From the NCBI GenBank assembly GCA_003598085.1, contig QZKU01000142.1:1-34135 (forward strand): a stretch of 34,135 nt of DNA. The letters run 5' to 3'. How positions within the stretch are numbered: position 1 is the stretch's first letter; the number at the start of each line of letters is the position of its first letter. Shown piece after piece: positions 22,407 to 31,370 of this stretch. Source of the DNA: Candidatus Abyssobacteria bacterium SURF_5 (GTDB taxonomy: Bacteria; Abyssobacteria; SURF-5). The translations under genes and the position numbers were made by a program. Under the pieces are notes generated by a model. That model saw only the letters and a list, made by a program, of their open reading frames with translations, searched no databases and was not told the origin of the DNA.

Positions 22407-24788
22407 ATGACAATTCGAATAGATGACTCCACCCGAACTATCCAAATGGGCGTTGGCGACCTGGTTCGGCTGATAAACCCGTCGGAGACATTTCGGACAG
22501 GCAGCTCCCAATTTGCGGCTCATTGGGGTCAGCAGGCGCATAAGCGCCTGTACGGCGAGGCCGCCCTTAACAAGCGTTCAACCGAGGTGCATGTGTCGCA
22601 TTCACTTGCACTTGGAGAATATTCTGCAGTTATCACGGGACGTATCGATCTGATCGTGGAGGCGGCCGACAAAACAATCGTTCAGGAAATCAAAACCGTT
22701 GCCGCGCCCGGGCAAACACTCGAAGCTGCGACGGAGGATAGCCTACCCTCGTTCCGTGATCAACTCCGGCTTTATCTGTACCTGCTTGAATGTTCCGGTT
22801 ATAAGAATCTGCACGGGGAATTGGTAGTGGTGAGCCTGATGGATGGCTCGATAGCAAGAATTCCGGTAACATACGACTTGGGGGCGGTATATCTGCTGAT
22901 ACGTTCCGTTCTTCTTGGAGTAGTACGTGAGCACGAACAGTCAACGGCGAGAAAGGATTACCGCCGTTCGCTGGCAAAGAGGATAGGTTTTCCCCATGAG
23001 GAGGCGCGCCGATACCAGGAGGAGGCGGCCGCGTCGGTACGGAACGCGCTGGAGACGCGAAACAATCTTCTCCTGAGCGCGCCGACGGGGGTGGGAAAGA
23101 CCGCTGCGGTGCTCGCGCCGGCGCTTCGTTTCGCGCTGGAGAACGATTTGCGCATATTCTGGGCAAGCGGCAAAAGTTCGCATCAGGAGATCGTAGCCAC
23201 CACGCTCAGGTTGATCTTGCCGCCCGACGCGCAGATTTCAGCTCTCTTTCTAATGGCCAAAGAGAAGCTTTGCCCGAATGAGCTTTTCTCCTGCGAGGAG
23301 CATCTTTGCAGGTATTCGCAGGAGTATTCTGCAAGATCGAATCAGGCGGCGGTGAAAGCTCTGCTGCAACAGCAATTGATTTTGCCGGAGGATGTAATTA
23401 GGGTTGCTCGCGAAAACGATACGTGTCCGTTCGAGCTTTCCCTGCAGGCGGCATCGAACGCCGATTTCATTGTGGGAGACTACAATTACGTTTTCGATCC
23501 GAAAAGTTCGTTGCGCAGGTTGCTGCCGCCGAAAAATCGGAGAGGATGGATTCTGATCATAGACGAGGCGCACAATCTGTATTCGCGGGCCAGAGGGTAT
23601 TTCTCGCCGTCCATCAGCGTTGAGGATATGCAGGAAGCCAGCCGAGCGGCCGGAGAAAGTCATGTTGCCCCGGATGGAGTTTTGTCCCTGCTTGACGAGG
23701 TGAAAACATATGTGAGTGAGATCGGCGGTGCACGCCCGTCCGAACGGCAGAATCAATTCATTGTCGAGATCGATAAGAATTTCTTCCGCGCTATCGGCGG
23801 CCGGACGAAGGAGATCCTTTCGGATTATTTTCTTGCGCGTCTTCGCGCTGGGATGGAGACCGGGGAAGATCCGCTCGCCCGATGTCTGACAGACATCGAC
23901 ACCTTCTGCACCATGTCCGCTCTCGAAGGCGATTTCGCATTCCTTTTTGATTCGACCGCCGCGCTCTTAAAGCAGGTATGCCTTGATCCTTCCCTGCAGA
24001 TCGGAAAGATCATTAATTCCTTTTTCAGCGTAATTGCCGTTTCGGCCACCCTGGAGCCGCATCGCTTCTTTCAGGATGTGCTGGGTTTTCCTGCCGACGA
24101 AACGATTGCGGCAAGTTTCCCGTCTCCGTTCCACCGCGAGAACAGGAAAATCGTGATCGTGCCCAATGTTTCCACAACATATCGAGACCGGACGCGCACC
24201 GCTCCCGGCGTAGCGCACATACTTCAGGAAATATCGGTGATCAAGCCGGGCAACTATGCCGCCTTCTTCCCGAGCTATGCGTATCTGCGCCTTATCGCAA
24301 CACACCTGCAAGATTTCTGCGGGAACCTTGTCATTCAAAAAGAGACGCTGCAGAAGAGCGACATAGTCGAAATGGTGAGGGTGCTTCGCGAGCGCCGGTC
24401 GACGAACTTGATTCTGGCAGTCCAGGGCGGCTCGCTGGCCGAGGGGGTGGATTACTCCGATAATTTGCTCGATGGGATCTTCATTGTCGGAGTGGGCCTG
24501 CCGGAACTCTCGCTGGAGAACGAGTTGCTCAAAGCTCATTTCGATGAAAAGTACTCGGCCGGATTCCAGTACGCGTACCTGTATCCCGGCATGATGAGGG
24601 TCATCCAGTCGGCCGGGCGCCTGATTCGGAGCGCCGACGATATCGGTTTCATCATTCTTATCGGAAGGCGGTATGCGACGCCGGCGTACAACTCCCTTCT
24701 GCCGCGCGACTGGTACAGGTATTCGATAGAAGAGCTTATCGCGAGCGATGCCGCCGCCGAAGTCCGCGCTTTCTGGGATTCGCTGTAA
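22407..24788 (+). CDS. DinG/XPD-type Fe-S helicase with N-terminal PD-(D/E)XK nuclease domain
   Basis: A fusion for DNA damage processing. The first 180 residues form a RecB/Cas4-like nuclease: GRIDLIVE (Asp81) and QEIKT (Glu94, Lys96) give the D...ExK catalytic triad. Then comes an SF2 helicase of the XPD/DinG group: Walker A APTGVGKT (225-232), four Cys (289, 296, 301, 340) able to hold a 4Fe-4S cluster, a DEAH box (386-389), and the motif VI region QSAGRLIRS near the end. Such helicases unwind 5'-3' and are damage-linked; E. coli dinG is SOS-induced. Length is 793. The ribosome site is poor. Being divergent from lexA behind a shared repeat, it is probably a LexA target. An anti-phage role is also possible. 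Confidence 0.88.
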   Translation: MTIRIDDSTRTIQMGVGDLVRLINPSETFRTGSSQFAAHWGQQAHKRLYGEAALNKRSTEVHVSHSLALGEYSAVITGRIDLIVEAADKTIVQEIKTVAAPGQTLEAATEDSLPSFRDQLRLYLYLLECSGYKNLHGELVVVSLMDGSIARIPVTYDLGAVYLLIRSVLLGVVREHEQSTARKDYRRSLAKRIGFPHEEARRYQEEAAASVRNALETRNNLLLSAPTGVGKTAAVLAPALRFALENDLRIFWASGKSSHQEIVATTLRLILPPDAQISALFLMAKEKLCPNELFSCEEHLCRYSQEYSARSNQAAVKALLQQQLILPEDVIRVARENDTCPFELSLQAASNADFIVGDYNYVFDPKSSLRRLLPPKNRRGWILIIDEAHNLYSRARGYFSPSISVEDMQEASRAAGESHVAPDGVLSLLDEVKTYVSEIGGARPSERQNQFIVEIDKNFFRAIGGRTKEILSDYFLARLRAGMETGEDPLARCLTDIDTFCTMSALEGDFAFLFDSTAALLKQVCLDPSLQIGKIINSFFSVIAVSATLEPHRFFQDVLGFPADETIAASFPSPFHRENRKIVIVPNVSTTYRDRTRTAPGVAHILQEISVIKPGNYAAFFPSYAYLRLIATHLQDFCGNLVIQKETLQKSDIVEMVRVLRERRSTNLILAVQGGSLAEGVDYSDNLLDGIFIVGVGLPELSLENELLKAHFDEKYSAGFQYAYLYPGMMRVIQSAGRLIRSADDIGFIILIGRRYATPAYNSLLPRDWYRYSIEELIASDAAAEVRAFWDSL

Positions 24789-24813
24789 CTCCGGCCGCTG
24801 CGTTGACCGAATT

Positions 24814-26250
24814 TCATTTCGAGACGAGAACGACCGCGAGGCCCTCTCTTTCATCGTTAGTGTAAAGGATCACCAGATCATCGCGGTTGTCGTCGTTCAG
24901 ATTGAGTAGGGACATGCTTCCATAAGCGGGGACTTCAAGTCCGGCGGAGGGTTCGCGCGGAAGGACGTCGTCCATGTTGGTCAAGAAGAAAGAGAGGCGG
25001 TTCTCGGATGTGCCCACCACGAAATCGTCCAACCCGTCTCCGTTAAAATCGCCGGCCGCTCGTGCCGGCTCAGTCCCATCCTCGCTGGCCGGAATATATA
25101 TTGCTCTCGTAACCACCGGTCGTTCGCCGTACCGGCCGTCCTCCCCTATTCTCCGCAGTTCCGTCTCCACCCGGATGCGGTTGCGGATGAAATAATTAAT
25201 GAAGAAGCCAATGCCGACGTCGATGTCGTGCAGCAGGACTTCCAATTTGCCGTCGCCGGTAGCATCAAGGAAAACGGGGAGGACAAGACTTGAATCCGCC
25301 GCGAGCACCTGGTCCGGGCTGTCCTTGTAAGTGAAATCCTCGGCGCCGAAATAGATCTGCACTTCACTTTCCAGATTCTTCATCTGCGAGACCAGAACGA
25401 GCACCGCATCGGGAATGACATCGGCATTGAGGTCCATGAAACTGGAGGCACCGATAAAATCCTTGGTGAACTTGCGCAAAAGCGGACTGCTTTCGTGACG
25501 GTCCAGCGAAGAGGAGCCGTTTGAGAGGAAGAAGTCCATGCGCTCGAGATCGAACGCGCCGAGATCGATCCGCCCGTCGCTATCGAAGTCGGACAGCGCG
25601 ATTGCCGGGAGCCCGTAACCGATCGATTGCTGGTCCCCCTGCTGCCGGAACGAACCGTTGACCGGAAACTCGAACGTTCGGTCTTCGGCGAAGCGGAAAG
25701 CTTCATCCTGTACAAAAAGGCGCATCCCCTCGACCACTGGAACCAAAAGGTCCTTCCTTCCGTCGGCATTCAGGTCGGCGATCCAGTTCACGGAAGCGAC
25801 AAACCTGCTGGTTGGCGGTAAGAGGGAGCGGTGTAACAGAATCCTCCTCGAATTGACCACATTTGAGCCGCTTACCTTGAACAGCATCACGCCGTCGCCG
25901 TCGAAAGAGAGCAGATCATTCTTCCCATCAAGGTCGATATCATCGAGCTGAACTCCACTCGCCTGCTCGCCGAGGTGCATTTCGAAATTTGGATGAAGGG
26001 CGAATTTTCCATCTTGTTGCAGATAAACGCTGCAGGACTTATCTCGGGATTCTTTGGATGGTTTGCTGAAGAGCAGCAAGTCCGCCTGCCCGTCACCATT
26101 CATATCGCCCGCGCCCGCCGAAATGATGATTCCGGAAAGGCGGAACGAGAGGATTTCGTACTGCAAGTCCTCCTGACCGGCTGCATGAGACGAGAGACAG
26201 AAGAATGCGGCTGCAAGCAGGGGAAGCACCAAGAGCGGCGACCATCTCAT
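24814..26250 (-). CDS. Secreted FG-GAP/VCBS beta-propeller protein
   Basis: An exported protein with a Sec signal (hydrophobic residues 5-22, cleavage likely after SSHAAG). Eight calcium-binding-like repeats of the form DxNxDGxxD start near residues 49 (DMNGDGQAD), 104, 159, 221, 273, 329, 401 (DFNGDGLDD) and 450, spaced about 50-70 residues, fitting a seven- or eight-bladed propeller. Such proteins bind ligands or other proteins outside the cell; no catalytic residues are seen. The start overlaps the recN stop by four bases (ATGA), so its translation is coupled to recN, an unusual partnership. Length is 478. Function unknown. Confidence 0.82.
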   Translation of the reverse strand: MRWSPLLVLPLLAAAFFCLSSHAAGQEDLQYEILSFRLSGIIISAGAGDMNGDGQADLLLFSKPSKESRDKSCSVYLQQDGKFALHPNFEMHLGEQASGVQLDDIDLDGKNDLLSFDGDGVMLFKVSGSNVVNSRRILLHRSLLPPTSRFVASVNWIADLNADGRKDLLVPVVEGMRLFVQDEAFRFAEDRTFEFPVNGSFRQQGDQQSIGYGLPAIALSDFDSDGRIDLGAFDLERMDFFLSNGSSSLDRHESSPLLRKFTKDFIGASSFMDLNADVIPDAVLVLVSQMKNLESEVQIYFGAEDFTYKDSPDQVLAADSSLVLPVFLDATGDGKLEVLLHDIDVGIGFFINYFIRNRIRVETELRRIGEDGRYGERPVVTRAIYIPASEDGTEPARAAGDFNGDGLDDFVVGTSENRLSFFLTNMDDVLPREPSAGLEVPAYGSMSLLNLNDDNRDDLVILYTNDEREGLAVVLVSK

Positions 26251-27971
26251 ATTGATTTTCGGGAGAGCGCCAACAATTCCTGCGCGTGCTTTAATGATAT
26301 GTTTCCGGTGGCATCGCCGCCCAGCATCCTGGCAATCTCCCGGATGCGTTTTTCTCCTTGTGGAAAGCTGATTTCGGTGCGCGTTCGGCCGCCCGCCACC
26401 AGCTTATCGACTACAACATGATTATGCGCCATCGCGGCGATTTGTGGCAAGTGCGTGATGCAGATAACCTGGCGCGAGGCCGCGACCGTACTCAACTTTT
26501 CAGCTATGCGCATCCCCATGCTGGCGCCCACGCCGGCATCAATTTCGTCAAAGATAACGACCGGCACCTTGTCGGTCTCGGCAAGAATCGTCCGAAGAGC
26601 GAGCATGATGCGCGAGATTTCGCCGCCTGATGCGATCGCAGCCAACGGTTTCGGCGGCTCCCCTACGTTCGCCGACATGAGAAATTCAACTGTATCAATG
26701 CCCCAACTGCTGGTTTTCCAAGTCTTTCCCTTATATGTCACCAGCCCGTTGGGCGCCTCCTCTTGCTGCACCGAAACGAGAAATCTGGCTTTATCCATGC
26801 CAAGCTCGCGCAGGTGCGCCTGCACGTTTCTTTCCAGCCGATTCGCCGCCTCAATCCGCTTTTGCGACAGAACCATCGCCAGCTTGCCCGCTTGTTCGCT
26901 CACCAATTGAATTTCTTCGCTCAACCGATTTTTTTCAGAGGACGAACCGGTAAGACGATCCAGTTCCGACTGCATGTCTTCGGCGAGATCGAGGAGCGCA
27001 TCCAACGATTCGCACCGGTAGCGACGCTTCAGTTTCGATATCGTCTGTAGCCGGCTTTCAAGGGCGTCGAGTTCGGCGGGATCATATTCAAGACGGCTCA
27101 GGTAATCCTGCAACAGCGAGGAAAGCTCCGCCAACTTGTAGCGAATGTCTTCGTATTCCCGCAACGATTGAGCAAAACCATGATCGATCCGTCCGACTTC
27201 CTGCAGAGCATGCATGAGAGCATCCCACGTTCCCGCAATCGGCTGCGGATTCTTCTCGCCGCCGGCCAGCATATCGTAGCTCTCGCCGATGAGGCGGTGA
27301 ATGTTTTCAGAGTTGGCGATGACGCTTCGCCGCGTCTTTATCTCCTCGTCTTCGCCGCGTGTCAGTCCGGCCTGCTCGATCAGCTTCAGTTCTTCCCTCA
27401 ATTCTGCGACGCGCTGGTTGCGATGGGATTCCTGCGCTATGATGCGTTCCAGCGTGGCTATCCGCTGCTTCAAATCGCCATAGCGCTGCCGCATCATGGT
27501 CGCATCGGCGCCGAGCCCGGCGAATTCATCGAGCAGCGCCAGATGTTTCTTCGGGTTGATCAACGACTGGTGCTCGTGCTGGCCGTGCATGTCCACCAGG
27601 CTCTCGCCGACAGTCTCGAGCAGGTTCAGCGTCACGAGCGAGCCGTTGAGGAAGCACTTGCTCTTGCCGTCGGCCGTAATAATCCTCCTGAACAAAAGCT
27701 CGTCGTTCGAGGCGTCCAACTCCATCGATTCTATGACTTCTTTTGTCTTGAAACAGGCGCAAATGTCAAATGCGGCCTCGATCTCCGCCGACGATGACCC
27801 CCGCCGGATGACGCCGGCGCTCGCTCTCTGGCCGAGAAGAAGATTCATTGCATCGATAATGATGGATTTGCCCGCGCCGGTTTCACCGGTCAACACATTC
27901 AAGCCGGGCTTCCAAGGGATTATCAGATCGTCGATCAGCGCGAAATTCCGAATGTGAAGCATGTTCAACAT
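26247..27971 (-). CDS. recN: DNA repair protein RecN
   Basis: An SMC-like ATPase that joins DNA ends during double-strand-break repair. Walker A GETGAGKS (29-36) follows the family start LHIRNFALIDDL; Walker B is VVIFDEIDAGVGASMG and VICITHLPQIAAMAH follows. The central region is a coiled coil. Length (574) is normal. It starts two bases after the nadK stop; a second in-frame ATG at 27962 is equally possible. RecN is a classic SOS gene, but no SOS-like box is obvious at the operon promoter, which is at 30180-30208. Here it lies in a tlyA-nadK-recN operon, an arrangement found in many bacteria. Confidence 0.96.
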   Translation of the reverse strand: MLNMLHIRNFALIDDLIIPWKPGLNVLTGETGAGKSIIIDAMNLLLGQRASAGVIRRGSSSAEIEAAFDICACFKTKEVIESMELDASNDELLFRRIITADGKSKCFLNGSLVTLNLLETVGESLVDMHGQHEHQSLINPKKHLALLDEFAGLGADATMMRQRYGDLKQRIATLERIIAQESHRNQRVAELREELKLIEQAGLTRGEDEEIKTRRSVIANSENIHRLIGESYDMLAGGEKNPQPIAGTWDALMHALQEVGRIDHGFAQSLREYEDIRYKLAELSSLLQDYLSRLEYDPAELDALESRLQTISKLKRRYRCESLDALLDLAEDMQSELDRLTGSSSEKNRLSEEIQLVSEQAGKLAMVLSQKRIEAANRLERNVQAHLRELGMDKARFLVSVQQEEAPNGLVTYKGKTWKTSSWGIDTVEFLMSANVGEPPKPLAAIASGGEISRIMLALRTILAETDKVPVVIFDEIDAGVGASMGMRIAEKLSTVAASRQVICITHLPQIAAMAHNHVVVDKLVAGGRTRTEISFPQGEKRIREIARMLGGDATGNISLKHAQELLALSRKSI

Positions 27972-27973
27972 GA

Positions 27974-28849
27974 CTATCTGCGTCCCCAGTTCAATTTGTT
28001 CCTCAGCACTTCAAAATAGCTTTTATTTGCCGAGGCGGCCAGGCGGATTGTATGGGGCGATTTCTTGATAATCACCTGATCCCACTGGTGCAGCTCGACC
28101 GCTATCTGGCCGTCGATCATCAACCCCGGCGAGGCATGTTCAGAGGCGATGACAACTCTCGTCACCTGGTTTGAAGAGAGCACCAGCGGACGATTGGTCA
28201 GCATGTGAGGGCAGATGGGTGTAATAACAATTGCCTCGGCTTCCGGATAGATAATGGGGCCGCCGGCTGAGAGCGAATGCGCCGTCGAGCCGGTCGGAGT
28301 CGAAATGATCAACCCGTCACAGGCGTAGGTGGCAAGAAACTCCTCATCCACGTACGTCTCCAGCATCAGCATCCTTTCCAGAGCATCCCGCTGTATGACG
28401 ACGTCGTTCAGGGCTACCTGCTCGCGATGGATCGAGCCGTCGGAATGGATCACCGTGCAGTCCAGCATCATGCGTTCCTCGATCCGGTGCAGGCCCTGCA
28501 GCACCTCCTCGAGTGTGGTGAAGACTTCGGTCTCGGTGACTCCGGTGAGAAATCCAAGACCGCCCACTTTCACGCCGATCAGCGGCGTGCTGCACCCGTT
28601 CATCTGTTTGGCGACGCTGAGCATGGTGCCGTCGCCTCCAAATGCGATGATGAAGTCGACAAGACGCGGCAGTTCGCGGCTCTGTTTGTATTCGAGAGGC
28701 AAGTCCAACATGCCGGATACCGAGGCGTCCATAAGAACCTCGAGTCCCCGGCGCCGCAGCCAATCGACAACCTGCTCGATCAGCGGAAATGAGCCGGTCT
28801 TGGTTGGATTTACGATAATGCCTACGCTTTTGATCTTCTTCTTTTCCAT
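27974..28849 (-). CDS. nadK: NAD kinase
   Basis: Phosphorylates NAD to NADP with ATP or polyphosphate. The conserved GGDGTML motif (residues 71-77) provides the catalytic Asp, and the second motif TPTGSTAHSLSAGGP follows. The nucleotide-binding fold is complete; 291 residues is typical. I favour the ATG at 28849, two bases after the upstream stop, over the GTG at 28870, which would overlap the upstream gene. It belongs to the tlyA - zinc ribbon - nadK - recN operon. Confidence 0.95.
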   Translation of the reverse strand: MEKKKIKSVGIIVNPTKTGSFPLIEQVVDWLRRRGLEVLMDASVSGMLDLPLEYKQSRELPRLVDFIIAFGGDGTMLSVAKQMNGCSTPLIGVKVGGLGFLTGVTETEVFTTLEEVLQGLHRIEERMMLDCTVIHSDGSIHREQVALNDVVIQRDALERMLMLETYVDEEFLATYACDGLIISTPTGSTAHSLSAGGPIIYPEAEAIVITPICPHMLTNRPLVLSSNQVTRVVIASEHASPGLMIDGQIAVELHQWDQVIIKKSPHTIRLAASANKSYFEVLRNKLNWGRR

Positions 28850-28851
28850 GG

Positions 28852-29388
28852 TTACCGAAGGAATCGCCACAGGTTTATGAGCTGACGGGCAAGCGTGATA
28901 CCGGGATGATATCCGGCCCCAAATGTGGTCCCGCCGAGCTCAAGCGTCTTCTTCAGTCCATCCTTTCGGCGGCGGTCCTCCTTCTTTTTCGCCTCGCTTT
29001 GTCGCATCCGTTCTTTGTTCTGAATGCGCTTTTCTTCGAGGTACGTCTTGTAAATCATCAATTCGCCTTTATCAAACCAGAAACCATGGCAGCCGGGGCA
29101 ATAGTCGATATGCAGCCCTTGCGGCAGATTCATGCCCTCTTGCTCGGTGAGATAAATCTCGCAGCGCGGACAAAAGAGAGCTGTGTCTCTCGGCTCTGTG
29201 ACGATTTCGTCAAGCTCGACGTCGGATTCAACCTCGAGTGCCGAATCGCGGCTGAGAGCGAAGGCCACGTCGCGATCGACCCAAATTCCCATGCAGGCAT
29301 TGCACTGGTACAACTGGAGCACAGTCCCATAATGGCCTACCGTGTCTTGCTGCCGCATCAATTCCCGACATTTCGGGCATCGGACCAT
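28852..29388 (-). CDS. Double zinc-ribbon protein (zf-TFIIB type)
   Basis: A 178-residue soluble protein with two TFIIB-type zinc ribbons: CPKC at 4-7 with CNAC at 29-32, and CPRC at 73-76 with CPGC at 97-100. Each is followed by a GxW(V/F)D motif (GIWVDRD, GFWFDKGEL) typical of this family. The C-terminal third is highly charged (EAKKKEDRRRKDG). No function is established. GAGGAGG five bases upstream gives a strong start. It sits between tlyA and nadK and would be translated with them. Confidence 0.85.
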   Translation of the reverse strand: MVRCPKCRELMRQQDTVGHYGTVLQLYQCNACMGIWVDRDVAFALSRDSALEVESDVELDEIVTEPRDTALFCPRCEIYLTEQEGMNLPQGLHIDYCPGCHGFWFDKGELMIYKTYLEEKRIQNKERMRQSEAKKKEDRRRKDGLKKTLELGGTTFGAGYHPGITLARQLINLWRFLR

Positions 29389-29398
29389 TCGCTCCTCC

Positions 29399-30151
29399 TC
29401 AACCGATGGGCTTCGCCAGATAGATAAAAAACTCCTTGTTTCCCGCGGGCCCGAGCAGCGGCGACTCGATCACTCCTCGCGAGAGCAGGCCCGAGTCGGC
29501 CGCGAAATCGCTGATCTTCTGAATCACGCGGCGGTGGACGGCGTCGTCTCGCACGACTCCGCCTTTGCCCACGTGTTCGCGCCCGGCCTCGAATTGGGGT
29601 TTGATCAGGGCCATAATTTCACCGTCGGCAGACAGCACCGCGGCCGTCGCCGGCAACACCAGAGTGAGTGAAATAAAGGAGACATCGATTACGGCAAACT
29701 GAGGTGGCTCCTCGAACATGTCCCTTTGCAGGTTGCGCGCGTTCGTCCGCTCCAGTACCACGATGCGCGGATCATTTCGCAATTCCCACGCAAGCTGACC
29801 GTACCCGACATCAACGGCATACACTTTCCGCGCGCCGTACTTCAAGAGGCAATCCGTGAAACCGCCCGTCGAGGCGCCGACATCGAGCGCTATTTTGCCG
29901 TCGAGGTCAGGGTGAAAATGGTCGAGCGCGCTCTTGAGTTTTTCGCCGCCGCGACTGACAAACTCGCTTTTTTCCGATACTTCGAGGACGCTTCCCGGTT
30001 TCACGACCGCACCCGCCTTGTCGGCAATGTTTGAGTCGATTTTGACCGATCCGCCAAGGATCAAAGCCCTTGCCTTGGCGCGAGTTGCAACTACATTCAA
30101 CTCGACCAGCAACTTGTCGAGTCTCTCCTTTTTTCCTGCAATAAACTGCAC
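29399..30151 (-). CDS. tlyA: TlyA family rRNA 2'-O-methyltransferase
   Basis: A SAM-dependent methyltransferase of the TlyA family; in mycobacteria and others it methylates C1920 of 23S rRNA and often C1409 of 16S rRNA. The N-terminal S4 RNA-binding domain covers about residues 8-68 (ERLDKLLVELNVVATRAKARALI), and the SAM motif is DVGASTGGFTD (90-100). Later landmarks are VIDVSFISL and LIKPQFEAGREHVGKGG. It starts at GTG, with GGAG about ten bases upstream. Length is 250. It is first in a five-gene operon, driven by the promoter at 30180-30208. Confidence 0.94.
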   Translation of the reverse strand: MQFIAGKKERLDKLLVELNVVATRAKARALILGGSVKIDSNIADKAGAVVKPGSVLEVSEKSEFVSRGGEKLKSALDHFHPDLDGKIALDVGASTGGFTDCLLKYGARKVYAVDVGYGQLAWELRNDPRIVVLERTNARNLQRDMFEEPPQFAVIDVSFISLTLVLPATAAVLSADGEIMALIKPQFEAGREHVGKGGVVRDDAVHRRVIQKISDFAADSGLLSRGVIESPLLGPAGNKEFFIYLAKPIG

Positions 30152-30179
30152 ACTCTTGACTCTCCAGCCACCCTTTCGG

Positions 30180-30208
30180 ATTATACCACGATGCTATAGT
30201 GCGTTCAA
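30180..30208 (-). promoter_or_regulatory. Promoter of the tlyA-nadK-recN operon
   Basis: On the minus strand TTGAAC (30203-30208) and a perfect TATAAT (30180-30185) are spaced by 17 bases. The start would fall near 30173, about 20 bases before the tlyA GTG. The rest of 30209-30374 shows nothing recognisable apart from a small CTGTC/GACAG dyad at 30307-30318. Confidence 0.75.
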
Positions 30209-30374
30209 GAAACGGCAGCGCCACGCACACTTAGGCTGTACGGCGCCCACATTCCGATGCTGAGTCATCGTGGAAATCGGGAGAGGAGGAAAAGGGCAAA
30301 TCAAAACTGTCTCGACAGCATGCTAATTCATGGGGTCGCGGCTGAAGCTAGGCAAATAACGGGAAGAGCAGGGT

Positions 30375-31367
30375 TCACTTCTCCTGCAGAGTTTCTTCGA
30401 TTTTCATTCCGAAGTGCCGCCCCCCTTTTTCGCGGTGAACAAGCAACTGGGTCCCCTTCTGCAAGGAGGCGACTGAGACTGATTTTCCGTTCGGCTGAAC
30501 GAGACGAATTGTCTCTGCGTTTTGCAGGATAACCGATGCCCGCTGTCCCGAGATTTCTGCAACCACGAGCAAAAGCGGCCGCCGCTCGATTTTGCAGCGC
30601 CCCACATTGGCTACTTGTGAGGCCCCCGAATGATCGACCAGCATCACCTCGTCGCCGGTTTGCAGTTCGGAGAGATATCGGGTAGCTCCATCCGTGGAAA
30701 GGAGATAGGCGTGCACGGGACCGGCATTCACCCGGAATGGTCTGGCCGCAACATACGGGTTCTCCTCGGACTCGGACTGGACGAGAAAGAAGACATCGCT
30801 CGAATTCCCGATGAGCATTCCCTGGCCGGGCCTCATGTGCGAGCACGTGTCGATGCACACGCGATCACCCATCCCGAGCATCCGGGTCTCCGCGACCGTC
30901 GCCGTCTCCATCTCGATGCGAGGAAGAATGCCGTGGATTACCTCGACCGTCTTCCCCACTTCATTCAAATCCGTGGTGGTCAGAACAACTCCGTCGGCGC
31001 CTTTTTCAAGAATCCCGACAGCGGTTTTCGCCGTTTCCGAATCATGCACTTCGACAAACAAACCACCTCGCTGCGCGATAATATTTTCGATCGGGATGAT
31101 GGTCCAATCCTTCATGCGGAGGATGAGCAGTTTGTCTTTCGGACTCCTGGCGGCGCGTTGCTCATCGGCTTTGGAATTGATTTCAATCAGGATGATATCC
31201 TCTCCCAGTTTCATATCGCCGTCTTCGGCGACGGTGGGAATCAGTCCCAGCTCTTTGACTCTCGGGGAATGCCCCTTGGGAACGATGACGGCATCAGCGC
31301 CCGATTCAAGGGCGCGAATGACAAGTTGCTTGTTCCACGGGTCGGCGTTCACCCAGACTTTTTTCAT
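30375..31367 (-). CDS. 3-dehydroquinate synthase II (archaeal-type AroB')
   Basis: Converts 2-amino-3,7-dideoxy-D-threo-hept-6-ulosonate to 3-dehydroquinate by NAD-dependent oxidative deamination, as for Methanocaldococcus MJ1249, bypassing classical DAHP synthase and AroB. Family landmarks are KKVWVNADPWNKQLVIRALESG at the start, GLFVEVHDSETAKTAVGILEKGADGVVL, VCIDTCSHMRPGQGMLIG and PFRVNAGPVHAYLL, with YLSELQTGDEVMLVD in the C-terminal barrel. Length (330) is normal. It begins three bases after aroA', with GGAG in the overlap region. Together they supply dehydroquinate for aromatic amino acids; later shikimate genes are not in the window. Confidence 0.9.
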   Translation of the reverse strand: MKKVWVNADPWNKQLVIRALESGADAVIVPKGHSPRVKELGLIPTVAEDGDMKLGEDIILIEINSKADEQRAARSPKDKLLILRMKDWTIIPIENIIAQRGGLFVEVHDSETAKTAVGILEKGADGVVLTTTDLNEVGKTVEVIHGILPRIEMETATVAETRMLGMGDRVCIDTCSHMRPGQGMLIGNSSDVFFLVQSESEENPYVAARPFRVNAGPVHAYLLSTDGATRYLSELQTGDEVMLVDHSGASQVANVGRCKIERRPLLLVVAEISGQRASVILQNAETIRLVQPNGKSVSVASLQKGTQLLVHREKGGRHFGMKIEETLQEK

Positions 31368-31370
31368 ATC

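Noticed and set aside
30307-30318. CTGTC/GACAG dyad upstream of tlyA as an SOS box
   Set aside because: The spacing (CTGT-N4-ACAG) does not match the E. coli box (CTGT-N8-ACAG), and it lies about 100 bases upstream of the promoter.
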